A DNA stretch of 64,000 bases from Chitinophagaceae bacterium (GTDB taxonomy: Bacteria; Bacteroidota; Bacteroidia; Chitinophagales; Chitinophagaceae). A program made the translations under genes and the position numbers. The stretch is taken from contig JADJFD010000004.1 in the NCBI GenBank assembly GCA_016708765.1, forward strand, positions 124,001-188,000. Reading direction: 5' to 3'. Numbering within the stretch: position 1 is the first letter of the stretch; each line of letters begins with the position of its first letter. Positions 26,736 to 36,190 of the stretch are shown piece by piece. Under the pieces are notes generated by a model. The model did not search any database. It was not told where the DNA came from and saw only the letters and a list, made by a program, of their open reading frames with translations.

Positions 26736-28043
26736 TTAGAAAGGAGGATCAGGAGGCGTATTTGGATTATTATCTCTTTCTCTAAGCGGATATGGCATTA
26801 GATTTCTTTTCTTTTCAGAGTTTGGTCTTCCAAAACGACGCATATCTTCTAACTTCAATCCAGACATATATAATTCTATGCTCCTATGCTTATAAACGGA
26901 ATCAAGCAATTGTGGGGCAGTAAAAACGCCAACAGCTGCCGGCAAATCAGCACCTACACCAAATAAATCGCCAGCAGGTGTTTTTGTAATTACATTATTC
27001 AATTGAATTAACCCGTTTACTAGATCTGGAACACCAGCTCTTAAATAAGATTCGGCTTTTATCAAAATAATTTCACCTGGCAAATAAACAGGGAAAGCTG
27101 TAGCGGCTGCATTTCCAAATCCATTTATTCTGAATCGTGGCAAAATGGTTGGATTAATAACTGTATAAAATGGTATTCTTTTATCTGCAAAAGCAGGTTT
27201 TAACGGTAATGGCAATCCTAATGTTGAATCTAAAACCTGCACAACATTATTAGTTGAAGTTGCTGTTTCAAAAATTGGATTCAATGATAACGCATCATAA
27301 TGAAAAGTTGACTTTACTGATAAGTTTACCAGGTTTGCTGCAGTCAATGCTTGTGGATATAATCCTGCAAATAAAGAATATCTTGCTTTTAGAGCATATA
27401 ATGTATTTACTATATCAATTCCTGCAGGTACACTAGAAATAAAGCTTGCACTAATTGGATCAGCTGCAATAACTGCTAATGCTGCGTCAATAATTGTAAC
27501 AGCTTTCTTAAATCCGTCTATTCTATCAATGAAATTAACATTAAGCCCAATGGCATCTGGCACCTTCGGCCAGAATTGTGACATATCGCCAATACACAGT
27601 GCCTTAAAAATACTAGCATAAGCAATCAAACCACTGGCATAATTTTTATCGGCTAAGTTTGGCGCATTGGCAAGTACCAAGTCCGCATCATAAATAACTT
27701 TATTGCAGTTTGTCCAGAATGTTGTCAACATGGTATGATTACCATCAACAGCAGTACCACCCGTTTGCATTTGTAATTCAGCAGTGTTACCTGCATTAAC
27801 AACAAACAACTCATTGGTTGCAAGACCATTTATTGTAACGAGATTATACAAATTACTACCACGGCCAAGCGTATAAACTCTTTGCAAACCAACAACAACT
27901 CCAGTTAACCCTTTAGGTGAGTTTAACACCTGATCTTGTGTAGATCTGTTTGGATCATTAAAATCTTTTTTACATCCCGTTTGTATCATAACTGTACTAC
28001 TCAGTACAATTACTACAAGTATTTTTATAATAGAGTGTTTCAT
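26736..28043 (-). CDS. SusD/RagB-like outer-membrane nutrient-binding lipoprotein
   Basis: A 435-residue lipoprotein with signal and lipobox MIQTGC (Cys24), so it is anchored in the outer membrane facing outwards. The SusD fold is shown by a helical TPR-like N-terminal half (YASIFKALCIGDMSQFWPK) and by the end (RSIELYMSGLKLEDMRRFG, then LMPYPLRERDNNPNTPP), which is the hallmark SusD_RagB ending. It forms a lid on the SusC barrel and binds the substrate. No glycosidase or peptidase lies in the operon, so the nutrient cannot be inferred. It follows susC by 21 bp. Confidence 0.93.
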   Translation of the reverse strand: MKHSIIKILVVIVLSSTVMIQTGCKKDFNDPNRSTQDQVLNSPKGLTGVVVGLQRVYTLGRGSNLYNLVTINGLATNELFVVNAGNTAELQMQTGGTAVDGNHTMLTTFWTNCNKVIYDADLVLANAPNLADKNYASGLIAYASIFKALCIGDMSQFWPKVPDAIGLNVNFIDRIDGFKKAVTIIDAALAVIAADPISASFISSVPAGIDIVNTLYALKARYSLFAGLYPQALTAANLVNLSVKSTFHYDALSLNPIFETATSTNNVVQVLDSTLGLPLPLKPAFADKRIPFYTVINPTILPRFRINGFGNAAATAFPVYLPGEIILIKAESYLRAGVPDLVNGLIQLNNVITKTPAGDLFGVGADLPAAVGVFTAPQLLDSVYKHRSIELYMSGLKLEDMRRFGRPNSEKKRNLMPYPLRERDNNPNTPPDPPF

Positions 28044-28064
28044 AACTTTTTTTAATTTAATAGT

Positions 28065-31000
28065 TTAGAATTTAGCAGACAGACCAACACTGAAAGTTTT
28101 AGGAATTGGCACAGCACCAAAATCAATACCTCTTAATATTGTACTTTGGCCACCAGCATTTACTTCAGGATCATACCCTTTATAATTATCCCAGCTTATC
28201 AGGTTTCTTCCGCTAACACTCAATCTTATATCCCTTACTTTTTTCCAATCACCAAATGCATAGCTTAAGGAAACTTCTCTAAGTTTTACAAATGAACCAT
28301 CATCAATTCTCCACTCTTCAACAGTACCATAGAAGCTGTTGATATATCCTCTTGGATAAACACCCGTTTGCTCTTTTTCCGCTTCTTTACCGTTTCCAAC
28401 ACCTTGTCTTGTTCTCCAGTCAGCATTAAAAACTTCTAACCCTTGCACAGCATCCAATTGTACACGAAGACTAAGTTTTTTATACGTTATTTCATTTACT
28501 AAACTAGCCGTATAATCCGGATTGGGATCTCCTATAATTTTACGAACCAATGGGGAAGTAGTAATTGGCAACCCTGTAATTGGATCTCTTTGCGGTGTAA
28601 AAACTAAAGCGCTATTCTGAATACCTCTTTCTCCTTGTGGAAAACCTGAACCGTTTTTAACTAATCCGCCATTTGCATCTAAAGCAAAGAATGCACCGTA
28701 GAATACGCCAATTGGCTGTCCTTCTATAATGGCTATCGGTGCACCAGCGTTTGTGCTTAACAAAGTAAGTGCCTGGCCAATTCTTACTGCTTTGTTTCTA
28801 TTATGATTATAAATTCCAGTTACAGTCCAATCGAAATTCTTATTTTTTATTGGCTTGCCTGTCAAAACAATCTCAAAACCACGGTTTTCAAGACTTCCAA
28901 AATTATCCAATAAACTGCTGAAGCCATTGGTTGGAGCAATAAACCTGTTAATCAATAAGTCGGTGACTTTTTTAGAATAGATATTTGTTTGTAAAGTCAA
29001 ACGATCATTAAAAAACCCAAGATCAATTCCAAATTCTAACTCCTGTTGGCGTTCAGGTTTAACATTAGTATTAGCCAATGTGCCACTTGATATCAGCGAT
29101 GTACGGCTTACAAAAGAATTACTGCTATAAGAGTTGAATCTTGAGTAAGCACCAATTCCAGTAAGGTTTCCACTTTGACCATACGCCACTCTTATTTTTG
29201 CAAAGTTCCAAACTTTACTCATATTCATATTCTTCCAAAACTCATGCTCACTAATAAGATAACTTCGACTCGCCTTAAAATATTTTTGATTCCGCTGATC
29301 TTCTCCAAATACTGAAGACCCATCAACCCTTAATGCACCAGTAAGATTTACAATGCTTTTGTAATTAAAGTTTTGCTGAATATAATACCCAGAAGTTGAA
29401 ATTTCACCTCTATCATCTACACCTTGTAATAAAGTACTTGCGCCATTTACAGTTTCTACAAAAGGAGCAAGGCCACGACCTTGCAGAAGTGCATATGTAC
29501 TTTTTTCATATTGTACTGAATATCCTATCTGCGTAGTAGATGCAAGATCAGTAGTAATTTTTGTTTGATAAGTAGCGTTCACTTCGTTATTGATCTGGAA
29601 AAAATTAAAATTACCAGCACTAGCATAACCATTTCTGGTAGGATCAAGTGCTGCGCCTCCACCAAAGAAACCATCACTTACGTTATATGCAAACGGAGGA
29701 ATAAATGTTTCGCCTTTTTGTGAATATTGATCAACACCCAATGTATAATCAAGTGTAAGACCTTTAAAAGGTTTTATTTTTAAACCAAAGTTTGCCAAAA
29801 CTCTATTAGTTTCTTGTTTCTGTTTTATATCTTCTATTATCGAAACCGGATTTACACGGCCTCTTTCACCTATTGCCTTTATATTACCCAATGCATCTCT
29901 TGTAAATAAATCATGAAAATTAGCAATAATGTTTATCGAGTTCATTGGTGAAAAGAATGAATTGCCATCAGGCTTTTCATTGCTAAGACTATTAATAAAG
30001 TTTAAACCGATATTAAAGCTCACCTTATCACTAATTCCTTGCTCAAGGTTAGTACGAAAACTAAATCTTCTAAAATCAGTATTCTTGATTATACCTTCAT
30101 TTTTATAAAAAGAAGCAGACGTATAATATTTTGTTCTGTCTTTACCTCCTGCAACTGAAACGTTATTATCTGTTCCAATACCTGTTTGAAAAATGTAATC
30201 GTTATAATCATATCTGGTAACTGCAGTTGTATTTGTTAACGCAGGTGTTAAGATATCTTGTGTTTGTGCGCCAGGTCCATCCGTAGGACCTCCAAATTTT
30301 GTTGGTGACTGATTTACTTCTACAGCTTTTCTAAGAGAACTTACCAATACACTTGTTGAAGCACTTACAACAGGAGCTCCTGTTGAACCTTTTTTAGTAA
30401 AAATTTGAACCACACCAGCATTTGCTCTAGATCCATAAATGGCTGCAGCAGCTGCTCCATTTAAAACTTCAATACGATCGATATCTGCCGGGTTAATATC
30501 AGCCATTCTATTTTGACCAATAGTACCAACAAAACCTCCACCATCATAGTTTCCACTTGTATTAGTTACTCTTGTTGTGGCATTATTTACAATAACACCA
30601 TCTACAATATATAAAGGTTCTGAAGAACTATTAACCGAACTGATTCCTCTTAAACGTACCGATATTCCACCACCAGGGTCACCACTATTCTGAACTATTT
30701 GAGCTCCGGCTGTTTTACCTTGCAGCGCTGCTAATACATTACTTGTAGCTCCTTTAGTTAGATCATCAGCTTTTACAGTACTAATATAGCTTCCAAGTTG
30801 TTTTCTGGTAGTACCCGCAGAAACTCCTGTAACTACCACTTCATCCATTCTCATTACATCCTCAGATAATTCTGCATTCTCAGTATATGAGTTTTCATTG
30901 GTAACATTAAATGTTTTTGAAAATGTTTTAAAACCTATACCAGAAAAATCAAGGGTGTAAGATCCGGGTTTTAAGTTTGCATTTATAACATAATTACCAC

Positions 31001-31193
31001 TTGCATCAGTGACGGCACCTGTTAATGTGTTTTTAATTTGAACAGATGCTGAAGGAACTCCATTCCCATCTGGTCCAGTTACCTTACCACTTATTTTTAC
31101 TTGTGCCGAAGCGGCTAATACAGAAATCTGTATTAAAAGAATTAAAGAAATGTGTTTACATCTCTTAAAAAATAACCATTTAAATTGATTCAT
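28065..31193 (-). CDS. SusC/RagA-like TonB-linked outer membrane transporter
   Basis: A 1042-residue TonB-dependent transporter. The signal peptide (to LAASA) is followed by a carboxypeptidase-regulatory-like domain (VKISGKVTGPDGNGVPSAS, about 32-110), then the TonB-box-like MDEVVVTG, and the plug with the SusC signature (LYIVDGVIVNN) and IEVLNGAAAAAIYGSRANAG. The rest is a beta barrel ending with SVGLSAKF, whose last Phe is typical for outer-membrane insertion. It is the transport channel for the SusD partner. Start 31193 (MNQFKWLFF) is preferred over 31223 because it begins the signal peptide. No FecR or ECF sigma gene is adjacent. Confidence 0.95.
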   Translation of the reverse strand: MNQFKWLFFKRCKHISLILLIQISVLAASAQVKISGKVTGPDGNGVPSASVQIKNTLTGAVTDASGNYVINANLKPGSYTLDFSGIGFKTFSKTFNVTNENSYTENAELSEDVMRMDEVVVTGVSAGTTRKQLGSYISTVKADDLTKGATSNVLAALQGKTAGAQIVQNSGDPGGGISVRLRGISSVNSSSEPLYIVDGVIVNNATTRVTNTSGNYDGGGFVGTIGQNRMADINPADIDRIEVLNGAAAAAIYGSRANAGVVQIFTKKGSTGAPVVSASTSVLVSSLRKAVEVNQSPTKFGGPTDGPGAQTQDILTPALTNTTAVTRYDYNDYIFQTGIGTDNNVSVAGGKDRTKYYTSASFYKNEGIIKNTDFRRFSFRTNLEQGISDKVSFNIGLNFINSLSNEKPDGNSFFSPMNSINIIANFHDLFTRDALGNIKAIGERGRVNPVSIIEDIKQKQETNRVLANFGLKIKPFKGLTLDYTLGVDQYSQKGETFIPPFAYNVSDGFFGGGAALDPTRNGYASAGNFNFFQINNEVNATYQTKITTDLASTTQIGYSVQYEKSTYALLQGRGLAPFVETVNGASTLLQGVDDRGEISTSGYYIQQNFNYKSIVNLTGALRVDGSSVFGEDQRNQKYFKASRSYLISEHEFWKNMNMSKVWNFAKIRVAYGQSGNLTGIGAYSRFNSYSSNSFVSRTSLISSGTLANTNVKPERQQELEFGIDLGFFNDRLTLQTNIYSKKVTDLLINRFIAPTNGFSSLLDNFGSLENRGFEIVLTGKPIKNKNFDWTVTGIYNHNRNKAVRIGQALTLLSTNAGAPIAIIEGQPIGVFYGAFFALDANGGLVKNGSGFPQGERGIQNSALVFTPQRDPITGLPITTSPLVRKIIGDPNPDYTASLVNEITYKKLSLRVQLDAVQGLEVFNADWRTRQGVGNGKEAEKEQTGVYPRGYINSFYGTVEEWRIDDGSFVKLREVSLSYAFGDWKKVRDIRLSVSGRNLISWDNYKGYDPEVNAGGQSTILRGIDFGAVPIPKTFSVGLSAKF

Positions 31194-31367
31194 TGTTTGC
31201 AGTTTTTTGAAGGAATAATACACAGCTGTTGTTTAGTAGCAATTATTAAAGTTATATATCTTAGACAAGCAAACAGCAGAACTGCTGCACAAACTTGCAA
31301 AAAAATGCATTAGAGGGTAAAATGTCTGCAAAAACCTGCAATATTTACTTAAATCTGGATTTTGGCA

Positions 31368-31871
31368 TTATCCAAACTTTATGGGAACAGATACTTTTGT
31401 TGTGTCCCATTCGATAATGAGTTTGCCATTATCTGCATCATACCAGATAGTAAGTTGCTCTACTACGTTACTTAGCTTTTCTACTGGAACTGTAACTTTG
31501 ACAACGTCCTTCTCTTTATTCTTTTCATATGAAAATGCGCCCCATTGGCCCAATTCTGAGTTAAGAATCAATATCCATTCTTTTTCGTTGGTAATTGCAA
31601 AGAGTGTATAAGTGCCGGCGGCAATGGTTTCACCACCAAACTTTGCATCAGTTTTAAAAGTTATGGTTGTTGCTTCATCTGCACCAACCCGCCATACCTG
31701 ACCATATTTTATCAAAGCCCCAAAAATTTCACGGTCGCTTTTATGTGGTCTGCCATATGTTACTTCCCCATTTGCATAAGTTAATGTGTCATGTGGGCTT
31801 TTGCGCTGACGACCTTGGCCAAAAGTATCTGTGACTATAAATAATGCGAGGAGTAATAGTATATTTTTCAT
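31368..31871 (-). CDS. Exported DUF2911 protein
   Basis: A 167-residue exported protein of the DUF2911 family, frequent in Bacteroidota and without known function. The signal peptide is MKNILLLLALFIVTDTFG. The core has YGRPHKSDREIFG, the conserved YGQVWRVGADEATTITF, the GTYTLFAI turn and the WEILILN-like strand (EWILILNSELGQWGAF), all diagnostic. It probably forms a compact beta-sandwich in the periplasm. An upstream ATG three codons earlier is possible. Same strand as the SusC/D genes but separated by 174 bp from susC and 51 bp downstream of the SRPBCC gene. Confidence 0.88.
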   Translation of the reverse strand: MKNILLLLALFIVTDTFGQGRQRKSPHDTLTYANGEVTYGRPHKSDREIFGALIKYGQVWRVGADEATTITFKTDAKFGGETIAAGTYTLFAITNEKEWILILNSELGQWGAFSYEKNKEKDVVKVTVPVEKLSNVVEQLTIWYDADNGKLIIEWDTTKVSVPIKFG

Positions 31872-31931
31872 AAATATCATTTTTGATATTTAAAGTTACC
31901 AAGATGGTTTGAGAAGTTGCTGCCTTTTAAA

Positions 31932-32429
31932 CTATTTTTCCATTAACTTTTTAAGGTTTCCAAGGCCTATTTCCATCATTGGGCCATATCTTTTTTCCAA
32001 AAGCAGGCTTGAAAATTTTTCCCAAGGATACCAATGCAAATGAAAATCCATATACCATTGAACAGTTATGGTATTAGGAACTGAAGTTGGGAAAAAATTC
32101 CAGCCACTTTCGCCGTCTTTAAGCCCTGGAGTTTTTGTTATTGCCAAAACAGTGCTATCTGTAACTTCATTAATAATTAGCTGTTGCTTATTAATTGTAC
32201 TAATCCCTTTTATTTCCTCATTTTCAATTATCTGTTCAGCTGAGTCTGCTCCGGGAAACCAATACTTCCAGTTATCTACATTACTTATTTGTAACAAAAC
32301 AGAATCTTTTGATGCATTAATATCAATAGCTTTTGATATTCTTATATTGGAAGGAAAAAAAAGAGAGAATCCGATTATAAGAAAGGCAAAAACAACAATG
32401 CTAATTATTCCAAGCTTGATTATTCGCAC
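31932..32429 (-). CDS. SRPBCC (START/Bet v 1-like) protein with N-terminal membrane anchor
   Basis: A 165-residue protein. One hydrophobic helix (IISIVVFAFLIIGFSLFF) anchors it to the membrane, followed by a helix-grip fold domain: RISKAIDINASKDSVLLQISN, WKYWFPGAD and, near the end, MDFHLHWYPWEKFSSLL followed by the long C-terminal helix GPMMEIGLGNLKKLMEK. This layout matches polyketide-cyclase/SRPBCC proteins common in Bacteroidota. These bind hydrophobic ligands, but the ligand is unknown. It lies 28 bp after the ABC-2 permease gene and may share its transcript. Confidence 0.8.
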   Translation of the reverse strand: MRIIKLGIISIVVFAFLIIGFSLFFPSNIRISKAIDINASKDSVLLQISNVDNWKYWFPGADSAEQIIENEEIKGISTINKQQLIINEVTDSTVLAITKTPGLKDGESGWNFFPTSVPNTITVQWYMDFHLHWYPWEKFSSLLLEKRYGPMMEIGLGNLKKLMEK

Positions 32430-32457
32430 AAAAAATATTTTTATTCCTGAAAAAAAA

Positions 32458-33576
32458 TTATTCCCATTTCAAAACCTTGACTGCAACAACATAAGTTACA
32501 ACCATCCATATTCCCAGAATACCGATTTCTCTCCAGCAGTCAAAAATGCTCAATCCTTCAAATGCAATTTTTCGCATAGCATCATTGTATTGCGTAAGTG
32601 GCAGCACTCGGCAAATCTCTTGCAACCAAGCAGGAAATACTTCAATGGAGAAAAAAGTTCCGGATAGCATCATCTGTGGAAAACCATAGAGATTAATTAA
32701 TAATGGAATACTGGTATCTGATTTTGAAATACTGCTGAAGATAAGACCTACTCCCATTAACTGAAAAAGCATAATAACTGTAACAAGCAACATCTCTCCT
32801 GCAGTTGCAAATCCATTGACTAATGTGAAGTTCAAGACGTAATGACCGAAAAAGATCAAAACAATTACGTTCATCAATTGAAAGAACAATCTGCTCATAC
32901 CAATACCTAATAATATATTGATACGATTAACAGGCGAAGCGTAAAACCTTTTCAATACCAATTGCTCCCGCAATCCAAAAAAAGTAAAAGCAATTCCAAA
33001 TAAGGTAGAAAACAAAATTGAAAATCCTAACTGACCGGGTAATATAAAATCAATTTGCCTGTATTTTCTCACTTCCTTTACTTCTGGTTTTTCTATTCGG
33101 ATAGAAGTTTCTAATGCGCCGGGTTTATCTGTTTCGATTTTTAATCGCAGATAATCCAACATCGGCATAAAAGAACCTAAAGTGTTTGCACTTGCAGTAG
33201 TTGATTTAACCTGAATACTAGTGATTGGTCGTCCTAAACTATCATTTACTGTTGTAATAGCCAGCACAGCAGTTATCTTTCCTTTTTGCAAATTTTTATT
33301 TAATGAAACTGTATCAGAATATTTATACAGCCGAATAGAAGGTGACCTTTTTAGACCCTGATAAAAAATTCCAGTAGTGTCGCTATTGGCTGTTATGGCG
33401 ATATTATATATTGGACCACCGCCATTACCAAACGCACCGAAAATCAAAATAAATATTATCGGAAAAAGAATACTGAAGATAATTGCACTCGGATTTGCAA
33501 AAATGGCTTTAAAACTGGCTCTTGTAATAGCCCATAAGGCTTTTGTCTGACTATAAGGTTGTTTCTCTACTTTCAT
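32458..33576 (-). CDS. ABC-2 type transporter permease
   Basis: A 372-residue inner-membrane permease (start ATG 33576, MKVEKQPYSQTKALW). It has one N-terminal helix (IIFSILFPIIFILIFGAFG), a soluble extracytoplasmic domain of about 150 residues, then five helices including LVLKRFYASPVNRINILLG and the conserved NLYGFPQMMLSGTFFSIE(V)-type loop before the last helix. This is the ABC2_membrane_3/YhhJ-like design used in drug or lipid export. No ATPase gene is adjacent, so its partner must be encoded elsewhere. Transcription should begin at the box at 33586-33593. Confidence 0.85.
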   Translation of the reverse strand: MKVEKQPYSQTKALWAITRASFKAIFANPSAIIFSILFPIIFILIFGAFGNGGGPIYNIAITANSDTTGIFYQGLKRSPSIRLYKYSDTVSLNKNLQKGKITAVLAITTVNDSLGRPITSIQVKSTTASANTLGSFMPMLDYLRLKIETDKPGALETSIRIEKPEVKEVRKYRQIDFILPGQLGFSILFSTLFGIAFTFFGLREQLVLKRFYASPVNRINILLGIGMSRLFFQLMNVIVLIFFGHYVLNFTLVNGFATAGEMLLVTVIMLFQLMGVGLIFSSISKSDTSIPLLINLYGFPQMMLSGTFFSIEVFPAWLQEICRVLPLTQYNDAMRKIAFEGLSIFDCWREIGILGIWMVVTYVVAVKVLKWE

Positions 33577-33585
33577 GATAGTGAG

Positions 33586-33593
33586 CAAATGTA
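33586..33593 (-). promoter_or_regulatory. -7 promoter box (TACATTTG) for the ABC-2 permease gene
   Basis: The minus strand reads TACATTTG, a perfect TAnnTTTG box, ending 9 nt before ATG 33576. Confidence 0.5.
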
Positions 33594-33640
33594 TTTAATT
33601 ACAGTTATCATTACCTAAAATAATGATATTTGAAACTTAT

Positions 33641-34123
33641 ATGAACAAAGCTTATTTATTGACAGGGGGAAATTTGGGTAACAGAGAGGAGAATCTGTTA
33701 GCCGCTATTGGCCATATTAACCAGCATTGCGGATTAATAACAAATAGCTCATCACTGTATGAAACTGCCGCATGGGGCAATACAGATCAACCAGCTTTTT
33801 TAAATCAGGCATTGGAAATAGAGACCGAATTAATAGCCAAGCAATTGATGCGTCGTATTTTAAAAGTGGAAAAATTAATGGGCAGGATAAGAAAAGAAAA
33901 AAATGGTCCTCGCCTTATAGATATTGATATTCTTTTGTATGCCGATGAAATTCATAATTATAAATTACTAAATCTCCCACATCCAGAAATGCAAAACCGA
34001 AGATTCGCTTTGCTTCCGCTGGCAGAAATTGCTCCAAATATTATTCACCCGGTTTTGCAAAAAACGATTACTGAATTATTAAAAGTTTGCAAAGACGAGT
34101 TGGAAGTAAAAAAGTATTCCTGA
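33641..34123 (+). CDS. folK: 2-amino-4-hydroxy-6-hydroxymethyldihydropteridine pyrophosphokinase
   Basis: A 160-residue HPPK enzyme of folate synthesis that transfers pyrophosphate from ATP to the pterin. The family pattern is complete: AYLLTGGNLGNREENL at the start, SSLYETAAWGNTDQPAFLNQ (pterin-binding), LEVEKLMGR-like KVEKLMGRIRK, GPRLIDIDILLY with the two magnesium-binding Asp, and HPEMQNRRFALLPLAEI. ATG 33641 gives the normal N-terminus; an ATG six codons upstream is also in frame. The deoxynucleoside kinase gene follows on the same strand after 93 bp. Confidence 0.95.
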   Translation: MNKAYLLTGGNLGNREENLLAAIGHINQHCGLITNSSSLYETAAWGNTDQPAFLNQALEIETELIAKQLMRRILKVEKLMGRIRKEKNGPRLIDIDILLYADEIHNYKLLNLPHPEMQNRRFALLPLAEIAPNIIHPVLQKTITELLKVCKDELEVKKYS

Positions 34124-34216
34124 TTTTTTCCACAATCCGTAGTATTTACTTTGCAACCTTTTCAATTAACTTATTTTGCGCCGGTATCAACTATTCACTA
34201 TTGACCATTCACTATA

Positions 34217-34849
34217 ATGAATTACCAATTTATCACCATAGAAGGAAATATCGGGGCGGGAAAAACAACATTGGCACAATTGCTTTCAAAGCACTATAAT
34301 GCCCGGTTGATACTGGAAGAGTTTGCCGACAATCCTTTTCTAACCAAATTTTATGAAAATCAGGAACAATATGCATTTCCTGTGGAATTGTTTTTCATGG
34401 CTGAACGATTCAAGCAGCAAAAAGAATTCTTACAACAAAAAGACTTGTTTCAATCGCTGACCATTTCTGACTATCTTTTTACCAAATGTTTGCTTTTTGC
34501 CAAAGTAACATTACCTGAAGATGAGTTCCGGTTGTACCAACGATTATTTGACATCATTAACCAGCAGCTTACAAAACCAGATATTCTTATCTATCTCCAT
34601 TCTCCTGTAGCCAAGTTGCAAGCCAACATCAAAAAAAGAAATCGTTCTTACGAACAGAATATTCCGGATGAGTATTTATTTAATATACAGGAAACCTATA
34701 CGCATTATATCAAGCAGCACAATATCAAAACCTTGTTTGTTGATACCAGTAATGCCGATTTCCTAGGAAACGAAAAACACTTGCAGGTTATATTAAAGGC
34801 ATTGGAAAAAGAATATGAAGACGGGCAGCACTACCTAACCTTGCCGTAA
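34217..34849 (+). CDS. Deoxynucleoside kinase
   Basis: A 210-residue cytoplasmic kinase of the dCK/dGK family that phosphorylates deoxynucleosides for nucleotide salvage. The P-loop GNIGAGKTT begins at residue 10. ILEEFADNPFL contains the catalytic Glu, MAERFKQ the substrate-binding region, and LIYLHSPVAKLQANIKKRNRSYE the ERS-like/LID region where RGR is usually found. Length is right for the bacterial type. It sits downstream of folK, an arrangement I have seen often in Bacteroidota (recalled, not checked). Whether it prefers dA, dG or dC cannot be told. Confidence 0.9.
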   Translation: MNYQFITIEGNIGAGKTTLAQLLSKHYNARLILEEFADNPFLTKFYENQEQYAFPVELFFMAERFKQQKEFLQQKDLFQSLTISDYLFTKCLLFAKVTLPEDEFRLYQRLFDIINQQLTKPDILIYLHSPVAKLQANIKKRNRSYEQNIPDEYLFNIQETYTHYIKQHNIKTLFVDTSNADFLGNEKHLQVILKALEKEYEDGQHYLTLP

Positions 34850-34911
34850 ATCCGTCGGGCTTCTCCCAAAACAATTCCGTTATTCGCATAATTCCGTGTT
34901 AGCTGTGTGCT

Positions 34912-34919
34912 TACCTTTG
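34912..34919 (+). promoter_or_regulatory. -7 promoter box (TACCTTTG) for the MFS gene
   Basis: A perfect TAnnTTTG box ends 9 nt before the ATG at 34929 and supports that start over an upstream in-frame codon at 34896, which lies before the box. Confidence 0.5.
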
Positions 34920-34928
34920 CGCACAATT

Positions 34929-36188
34929 ATGGACAGCAACTTACCTGTCAGTCAAATAACCGACGATCCTTTTGCGGCAATTCGAATTCCAGAATTTAGA
35001 AACCTGATGCTCGGCAGGTTTACTTTCATTACTGCTTTACGAATGATGAGCACACTAGTTGCTTGGTGGGTGTATGAATTAACTGGCGATCCTTTTGCAA
35101 TTGGGTTAGTAGGTTTATCAGAAGTTATTCCTGCCTTATCCATGGCATTATATGCAGGACATGTGATTGATAAGACTGAAAAAAAGAAAATGCTGTTAAC
35201 AGGTGTTTCCTGTTATTCTATTATCGCTGGTATTTTATTATTCTTCTCGTCATCATTCATCAGTAACAATTTCAGCAATCATACAATTACAATCGGCATC
35301 TATGTCGTTATTTTCTTTACTGGAATTATAAGAGCATTTACCGGACCTGTTTTTTCATCGTTAGTCGCCTATACTGTGCCGAGGCATTACCTTCAAAATG
35401 CTACTACCTGGACACAAGGAACATGGCTATCAGCTTCAGTAACCGGTCATGCCACCAGTGGTTTACTAATTTGGTTATTGGGTATCAGCGGAACGTTGAT
35501 AATTGTTTGTTCATTACTTATTTTGGCAATCATTCTTCTTACCCGCATAAAAAGAAAATATCCAGATGCAGCAACTAAAGAAAAGAAAACTTGGGAAAGT
35601 ATGAAAGAAGGTCTTCGATTTGTTTTTAGAACAAAAGAAATTCTCGCTGCTTTTTCTTTAGATATGTTTGCCGTCTTCTTTGGCGGTGCTGTGGCAATGG
35701 TGCCAGTGTTTGCAAAAGATATTTTAAAAATAGGTCCACAAGGTTTTGGCTGGCTGAATGCTGCTATTGATATTGGCGCCATTCTTATCATTGTTATACT
35801 AACCATTTTCCCAATGAAAAAAGCACAGGGAAAAAAATTGATGATCAGTGTTGCCGGATTCGGTATTTGCATCATCTTGTTTGCACTCTCCGGTTGGTTT
35901 GTATTGTCGTTTGCAGCATTGATGGTTGCTGGTATGCTCGATGGTGTAAGCGTTGTAGTAAGAGGAACTGTAATGCAATTAAAAACTCCCGATCATATGC
36001 GAGGCAGAGTAAGTAGTGTTGGCTCAATGTTCATTAACTCCAGCAATGAACTAGGCCAGTTTGAAAGTGGTGTTGCTGCCAAACTATTGGGTGTTGTTCC
36101 TTCCGTAATTTTTGGCGGAGGAATGACGTTGATTGTTGTAATTATTGCATGGTTCAAAGCACCGACGCTGCGAAAGTTTGAGTACTAA
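34929..36188 (+). CDS. MFS transporter (drug/metabolite exporter type)
   Basis: A 419-residue inner-membrane protein with twelve hydrophobic segments. The N-terminal FRNLMLGRFTFITALRMM and the loop IDKTEKKKML after helix 2 match the MFS_3/enterobactin-exporter-like (EntS) group. The central cytoplasmic loop RIKRKYPDAATKEKKTWESMKEGLRFVFR is characteristic. The C-terminal half has KTPDHMRGRVSSV, the usual second-half loop motif. It probably exports a small compound, but the substrate is unknown. It ends 3 bp before the convergent DUF389 gene, so the two transcripts must overlap. Confidence 0.88.
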   Translation: MDSNLPVSQITDDPFAAIRIPEFRNLMLGRFTFITALRMMSTLVAWWVYELTGDPFAIGLVGLSEVIPALSMALYAGHVIDKTEKKKMLLTGVSCYSIIAGILLFFSSSFISNNFSNHTITIGIYVVIFFTGIIRAFTGPVFSSLVAYTVPRHYLQNATTWTQGTWLSASVTGHATSGLLIWLLGISGTLIIVCSLLILAIILLTRIKRKYPDAATKEKKTWESMKEGLRFVFRTKEILAAFSLDMFAVFFGGAVAMVPVFAKDILKIGPQGFGWLNAAIDIGAILIIVILTIFPMKKAQGKKLMISVAGFGICIILFALSGWFVLSFAALMVAGMLDGVSVVVRGTVMQLKTPDHMRGRVSSVGSMFINSSNELGQFESGVAAKLLGVVPSVIFGGGMTLIVVIIAWFKAPTLRKFEY

Positions 36189-36190
36189 TC